Source: Actinomycetota bacterium (GTDB lineage: Bacteria; Actinomycetota; Actinomycetes; Nanopelagicales; Nanopelagicaceae). Taken from it: a stretch of DNA of 10,230 bases. The position numbers were made by a program, and so were the translations under genes. The first letter of the stretch is position 1; each line of letters opens with the position of its first letter. The notes under the pieces are model-generated. The model made no database searches and was not told where the DNA came from. It saw only the letters and a program-made list of their open reading frames with translations. Of this stretch, positions 7,212 to 10,230 are shown one piece after another. Location of the stretch: contig NSHZ01000060.1 of the NCBI GenBank assembly GCA_002737595.1, positions 1 to 10,230 on the forward strand, written 5' to 3'.

Positions 7212-7625
7212 ATGCAACAAGGCCTCATCGAAGTATCTGGCGCGTGCAGCTTCCTGGTCGCACTCTCCATCTGTGACATCAGGACTATGCGCATACCCCA
7301 CCGTGTAACTCTGCTCTTCTTTCTGTGGGAAGTGGTGTTTATAAATGTGGGAGGTGATCTCTCTTCGAAGGCTCTGTGGCTCGCTCTTCTTGTTGCCCTT
7401 CTTTGGGGAGTCTTCGCACTCGCGCTGGGCATGGGCGGTGGGGACTTCAAGCTACTCTTTCCGTTGGCGCTCCTCCTGCGATCACCGACGGAGTTCCTGT
7501 TCATGCTCTCCTTGGGGGCTGCACTGGGCGGAGTTTTTTCACTCGTGAGGAGATATCGCCTCTCCAGAGCCGTGCCCTTCGCACCATTTCTAGCCGTTTC
7601 CACTCTCGTCACGCTCTTCTGTTAG
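7212..7625 (+). CDS. A24-family prepilin peptidase-like membrane protease, short single-domain form
   Basis: A24 peptidases are polytopic aspartic proteases of the inner membrane that cleave class III leader peptides of prepilins at the cytoplasmic face. The 137-residue product contains both catalytic motifs: the first Asp in CDIRTMRIPH (D22), and the second in LGMGGGDFKLL (D78 of the GxGD motif). Hydrophobic stretches at about 8-24, 33-46, 55-73, 82-107 and 120-135 suggest five or so membrane segments. The N-terminal cysteine-rich methyltransferase domain of PilD-type enzymes is absent, so it resembles TadV/CpaA-size peptidases. A small gene of this type between aroE and aroC is known in actinobacteria (I recall Rv2551c in Mycobacterium tuberculosis). 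No pilin or secretion gene is visible in the window, so its substrate cannot be named. The start is ATG 7212, chosen because it follows the -10-like hexamer. Confidence 0.88.
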   Translation: MQQGLIEVSGACSFLVALSICDIRTMRIPHRVTLLFFLWEVVFINVGGDLSSKALWLALLVALLWGVFALALGMGGGDFKLLFPLALLLRSPTEFLFMLSLGAALGGVFSLVRRYRLSRAVPFAPFLAVSTLVTLFC

Positions 7626-7680
7626 CGGTTAAGGGCGTAAATCGGAGCGAAGCGCTAGCCGCCTCTGCCAGAATGTAGCC
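7626..7680 (+). promoter_or_regulatory. Intergenic region before aroC with a weak leaderless -10 candidate
   Basis: These 55 bases separate the A24 gene from aroC. CAGAAT at 7669-7674 stands exactly six bases before the aroC ATG. It matches TANNNT at A2 and T6 but has C at position 1. No Shine-Dalgarno precedes the ATG, which favours leaderless initiation. A small imperfect stem (CGG-AGCG, loop AAG, CGCT, two-base bulge, CCG at 7643-7661) lacks a T-tract and is not a convincing terminator. Confidence 0.35.
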
Positions 7681-8865
7681 ATGCTGAGATGGCTCACCGC
7701 TGGAGAATCCCACGGACCTGCATTGGTCGCGATCTTGGAAGGCATGCCCGCAGGAGTAGAGGTGACCACCGCAGTTATTGATGGAGACCTGGCACGCCGG
7801 CGCCTCGGGGTGGGACGAGGGGCTCGACAGAGTTTTGAAGCAGACAAGGTGACTCTCCAAGGGGGCGTGCGCCACGGGTTAACTCAAGGTGGCCCGATCG
7901 CGATTGAAGTAGCCAATAGTGAGTGGCCTAAGTGGAGTGAAGTGATGTCGGCTGACCCAGTGGCCCCCGAGATTCTCGAAGGCTTAGGCCGAAATGCGCC
8001 ACTCACTCGACCCAGACCCGGCCATGCGGATTTGGTAGGAATGCAGAAGTACGGATTTGACGATGCCAGGCCGGTTTTAGAGCGGGCGAGTGCGCGAGAG
8101 ACTGCAGCCCGAGTTGCACTTGGCAGCGTCGCTCGCGCCTTCCTCTTACAAGTCGCCGGTATAGAGATTTTAAGTCACGTAATTTCGATTGGTGCCGCAG
8201 CTGTTGCAGAGGATGCGCCAATTCCGCAACCCTCTGATTCAGCCAGCGTCGATGCGGATCCAGTTCGCGTCTTTGACCGGGTCGGTAGCGCGGCCATGCA
8301 AGCCGAGATTGCGGATGCACACAAAGATGGTGACACTCTTGGCGGCGTTGTTGAAGTTCTGGCGTATGGCTTGCCTCCTGGTCTGGGGTCACATGTTCAT
8401 TGGGATCGTCGCCTCGACGGGCGACTCGCGGCGGCGCTGATGGGTATACAGGCGATTAAAGGCGTAGAGGTGGGGGATGGTTTCCGTACCGCTACGCGTC
8501 GTGGTTCGGTGGCGCATGACGAAATTGACCCCAGTTCAAGCGGCCGATTCGTTCGTCGTTCAGGTCGTGCAGGTGGCACTGAAGGTGGAATGTCCACCGG
8601 TGAAGTCTTGCGAGTGCGTGCCGCCATGAAACCGATAAGCACTGTCCCGAAGGCTCTCGACACTGTTGACGTTTCCACAGGTGAGACAGCTAAGGCGATC
8701 AATCAGCGATCAGATGTGTGCGCTGTTCCGGCCGCTGGGGTGGTTGCAGAGGCGATGGTTTCCCTAGTGCTTGCTGACAGCATCATTGAAAAGTTTGGTG
8801 GGGACTCAGTTGTCGAAACTCGAAGGAATATACGCGCGTACCTCGACAGCATTCCAGGTTACTAA
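7681..8865 (+). CDS. aroC: Chorismate synthase
   Basis: AroC removes phosphate from EPSP to make chorismate, the last step of the shikimate pathway, using reduced FMN. The 394-residue product is full length. It shows the N-terminal GESHGPAL with H11, the [12 protein letters not shown] segment with R39-R41 and R46, [15 protein letters not shown] with H115, and [12 protein letters not shown]. Towards the C-terminus are [17 protein letters not shown] and [15 protein letters not shown], the chorismate-synthase signature region. [16 protein letters not shown] is the form seen in actinobacterial enzymes. ATG 7681 gives the normal N-terminus, beginning [12 protein letters not shown]. The stop overlaps the aroK start (TAATG), so aroC, aroK and aroB form a coupled block. 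No catalytic residue is missing. Confidence 0.98.
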   Translation: MLRWLTAGESHGPALVAILEGMPAGVEVTTAVIDGDLARRRLGVGRGARQSFEADKVTLQGGVRHGLTQGGPIAIEVANSEWPKWSEVMSADPVAPEILEGLGRNAPLTRPRPGHADLVGMQKYGFDDARPVLERASARETAARVALGSVARAFLLQVAGIEILSHVISIGAAAVAEDAPIPQPSDSASVDADPVRVFDRVGSAAMQAEIADAHKDGDTLGGVVEVLAYGLPPGLGSHVHWDRRLDGRLAAALMGIQAIKGVEVGDGFRTATRRGSVAHDEIDPSSSGRFVRRSGRAGGTEGGMSTGEVLRVRAAMKPISTVPKALDTVDVSTGETAKAINQRSDVCAVPAAGVVAEAMVSLVLADSIIEKFGGDSVVETRRNIRAYLDSIPGY

Positions 8866-9389
8866 TGGCTCCACGCGTACTCCTTATTGGTCCGCCGGGC
8901 TCTGGTAAATCCACTGTGGGTAGGTTGCTAGCGCACCGTACTGATCAAATGTTTGCTGACACTGACGCAATCATTGAGGTCGATGCGAGTAAATCCATCT
9001 CTGATATTTTCGTCGACAATGGCGAGCCGGCTTTCAGGTTGCTAGAACGGCGCGTGGTGCTTGACTCTCTCAAGAATTGTGATGGTGTGCTCGCGTTGGG
9101 TGGAGGCTCCATCCTCGATCCTGATGTCTGTGCCGCCATAAAGCTTTTCAATGCTCAGGGTGGCGCCACCGTTTACCTTGCGGTAAATCTTGCGGGAGCA
9201 GCACCGCGAGTGGGTTTCAATCGCGATAGGCCTCTGTTGCTCGGCAATCCTCGAGCCCAATGGCAAATGCTTATGGATGCAAGACGCTCAATTTATGAGG
9301 AATTAGCCACTATCCAAATCGACACCAGCGAGACTTCAGCAAATATCATCGCGGATGCATTAGCCGAGCAATTAGGGGCTACAGCGTGA
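8865..9389 (+). CDS. aroK: Shikimate kinase
   Basis: AroK phosphorylates shikimate at the 3-hydroxyl using ATP, step 5 of the pathway. The 174-residue product is a normal size and begins [19 protein letters not shown], close to the mycobacterial enzyme. The P-loop GPPGSGKST is at 9-17, with K15. The substrate-binding D34 is in ADTD, R58 is in EPAFRLLE and the GGG motif is G79-G81. The lid loop contains NRDRPLL with R122, and the C-terminal R140 is in DARRSIYEE. All of these match the functional shikimate kinase set. The ATG overlaps the aroC stop in TAATG with a weak AGG six bases upstream, and aroB begins inside its last codons (GTGA overlap). Fused shikimate kinase/DHQ synthase genes exist elsewhere; here the two are separate genes in different frames. 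Confidence 0.96.
   Translation: MAPRVLLIGPPGSGKSTVGRLLAHRTDQMFADTDAIIEVDASKSISDIFVDNGEPAFRLLERRVVLDSLKNCDGVLALGGGSILDPDVCAAIKLFNAQGGATVYLAVNLAGAAPRVGFNRDRPLLLGNPRAQWQMLMDARRSIYEELATIQIDTSETSANIIADALAEQLGATA
9374..9378 (+). promoter_or_regulatory. Ribosome binding site for the GTG start of aroB
   Basis: AGGGG lies seven bases before GTG 9386, at good Shine-Dalgarno spacing inside the end of aroK. It supports the GTG that overlaps the aroK stop by 4 bp rather than a later in-frame start. Confidence 0.55.
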
Positions 9390-10230
9390 TCATCAACGTG
9401 ACGGCCGCAGATCGGTCGTATCAAGTAATTATCGAAAGTGAGATTTTAGATGCGCTGGTTTCTTCTTTTGCACCCAAAGCGCGTGTGGCATTAGTAATAC
9501 CAGAGAGTCTGACGAAAGGCGCGCTTAAGAATTTTGTGACCGAATTATCTGCCCACACAGAAACCACTCTTATCCTCACCCCTGACGGAGAGGCGCAAAA
9601 GAGCGTTGCTGTATTGGAATCTGCTTGGAACCAACTTGGAGTTGCTGGTTTCACTCGTAACGATCGCATCGTGGGTATCGGTGGCGGGGCGACTACGGAT
9701 CTCGCCGGGTTTCTGGCTTCGTCGTGGTTGCGTGGGATTGATTGGAGTGCTGTGCCTACGTCACTTGCGGGCATGGTGGATGCCGCGGTGGGTGGTAAGA
9801 CCGGTATCAATACGACCGCCGGGAAAAACTTGGTGGGTGCTTTTTATTCACCGACAGCGGTCTTTATCTCGCCAAGATTTCTCTCCTCGCTTCCCGCTGC
9901 CGATCTAGCTGCTGGGTTAGCCGAGGTAATCAAATGTGGGTTTATTGCAGATCCAACAATCTTGGAGTTAGTAGCTGCTGCTGGCTCACGGACTCTGACA
10001 GACGCTGTCCTACTTGAAGAGCTCATTTGTCGCGCCGTGCAAGTGAAAGCCGATGTGGTCTCGCAAGACTTTAAGGAGTCGGGATTGCGGGAGATCTTGA
10101 ACTACGGTCACACACTTGGCCACGCGATCGAAAAGCAGGAGCGCTATTCGATGCGCCATGGAGATGCGGTTTCTATCGGTATGGTCTTCGCGGCTGAGCT
10201 CGCTCATGCCTCAGGCTTTATCACTTCTGA
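9386..10230 (+). CDS. aroB: 3-dehydroquinate synthase, C-terminus beyond the window
   Basis: AroB converts DAHP to 3-dehydroquinate, step 2 of the shikimate pathway, using NAD and a divalent metal, usually zinc. From GTG 9386 an open frame of 281 codons reaches the window edge without a stop; family members are about 350-370 residues, so roughly the last fifth is missing. The NAD-binding part shows GIGGGATTDLAGF. Then follow VPTSLAGMVDAAVGGKTGIN and GKNLVGAFYSP, and AEVIKCGF with metal ligand E180. NYGHTLGHAIE carries H242, and MRHGDAVSIGM carries H258. The 16-residue spacing of the two histidines matches the ligands known in fungal DHQ synthase (H271 and H287). GGGATTD departs slightly from the common GGGVVGD but keeps the Asp. 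The start overlaps the aroK stop (GTGA) and has an AGGGG Shine-Dalgarno. Confidence 0.95.
   Translation, partial: MIINVTAADRSYQVIIESEILDALVSSFAPKARVALVIPESLTKGALKNFVTELSAHTETTLILTPDGEAQKSVAVLESAWNQLGVAGFTRNDRIVGIGGGATTDLAGFLASSWLRGIDWSAVPTSLAGMVDAAVGGKTGINTTAGKNLVGAFYSPTAVFISPRFLSSLPAADLAAGLAEVIKCGFIADPTILELVAAAGSRTLTDAVLLEELICRAVQVKADVVSQDFKESGLREILNYGHTLGHAIEKQERYSMRHGDAVSIGMVFAAELAHASGFITS

Noticed and set aside
7199..7612. A 137-codon minus-strand frame almost exactly mirroring the A24 gene
   Set aside because: The plus-strand frame has both catalytic Asp motifs and membrane segments. The antisense product is an Arg/Ser/Pro-rich sequence without family signature, as expected from a shadow frame.
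7643..7661. Small hairpin in the gap before aroC, considered as a terminator or attenuator
   Set aside because: The stem is short, has a two-base bulge and no following T-tract, and no leader peptide or antiterminator pairing is visible.

Overview
The window looks like a conserved housekeeping locus from an actinobacterium of moderate G+C. Three things point to this: the gene order (rarA, a DUF948 protein, alaS, ruvX, mltG, aroE, a prepilin-peptidase-like gene, aroC, aroK, aroB), which I recall from mycobacterial and Streptomyces chromosomes; actinobacterial sequence signatures, such as a shikimate kinase beginning like the mycobacterial one; and several gene starts that appear leaderless, with a TANNNT hexamer exactly 6 nt upstream of ATG or GTG. 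Base composition looks lower than in soil actinomycetes, so a small-genome or aquatic lineage is possible. That last point is inference, and I cannot name a genus.

Layout. Positions 1-480 (minus strand) hold the 5' part of a GNAT acetyltransferase gene that runs off the left edge. A 32-bp divergent intergenic region (481-512) carries two back-to-back -10-like elements. From 513 everything is on the plus strand. The first block is rarA (replication-fork maintenance), a membrane-anchored DUF948 protein, alaS (alanyl-tRNA synthetase), ruvX (Holliday-junction resolvase-like / rRNA-processing nuclease), mltG (endolytic peptidoglycan transglycosylase) and aroE (shikimate dehydrogenase). These genes are packed with gaps of at most 8 bp or with overlaps, and probably form one transcription unit. 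After a 34-bp gap comes a short single-domain A24 prepilin-type peptidase, and after a 55-bp gap a tightly coupled aroC-aroK-aroB block. The window ends inside aroB.

Function. Four shikimate-pathway enzymes are present: AroB (step 2), AroE (step 4), AroK (step 5) and AroC (step 7). The 3-dehydroquinase (step 3) and EPSP synthase (step 6) genes are not in view. The other genes serve replication repair, translation and cell-wall growth, so this is a growth-linked core cluster. All catalytic residues I checked are intact, and I see no pseudogene, frameshift, insertion sequence, tRNA, rRNA or CRISPR.

I did not find a convincing new biological system. The points most worth a second look are the symmetric divergent leaderless promoter pair with a 12-bp inverted repeat, the repeated leaderless start architecture, the orphan A24 peptidase inside the aro cluster, and the DUF948 protein with its basic tail directly before alaS.
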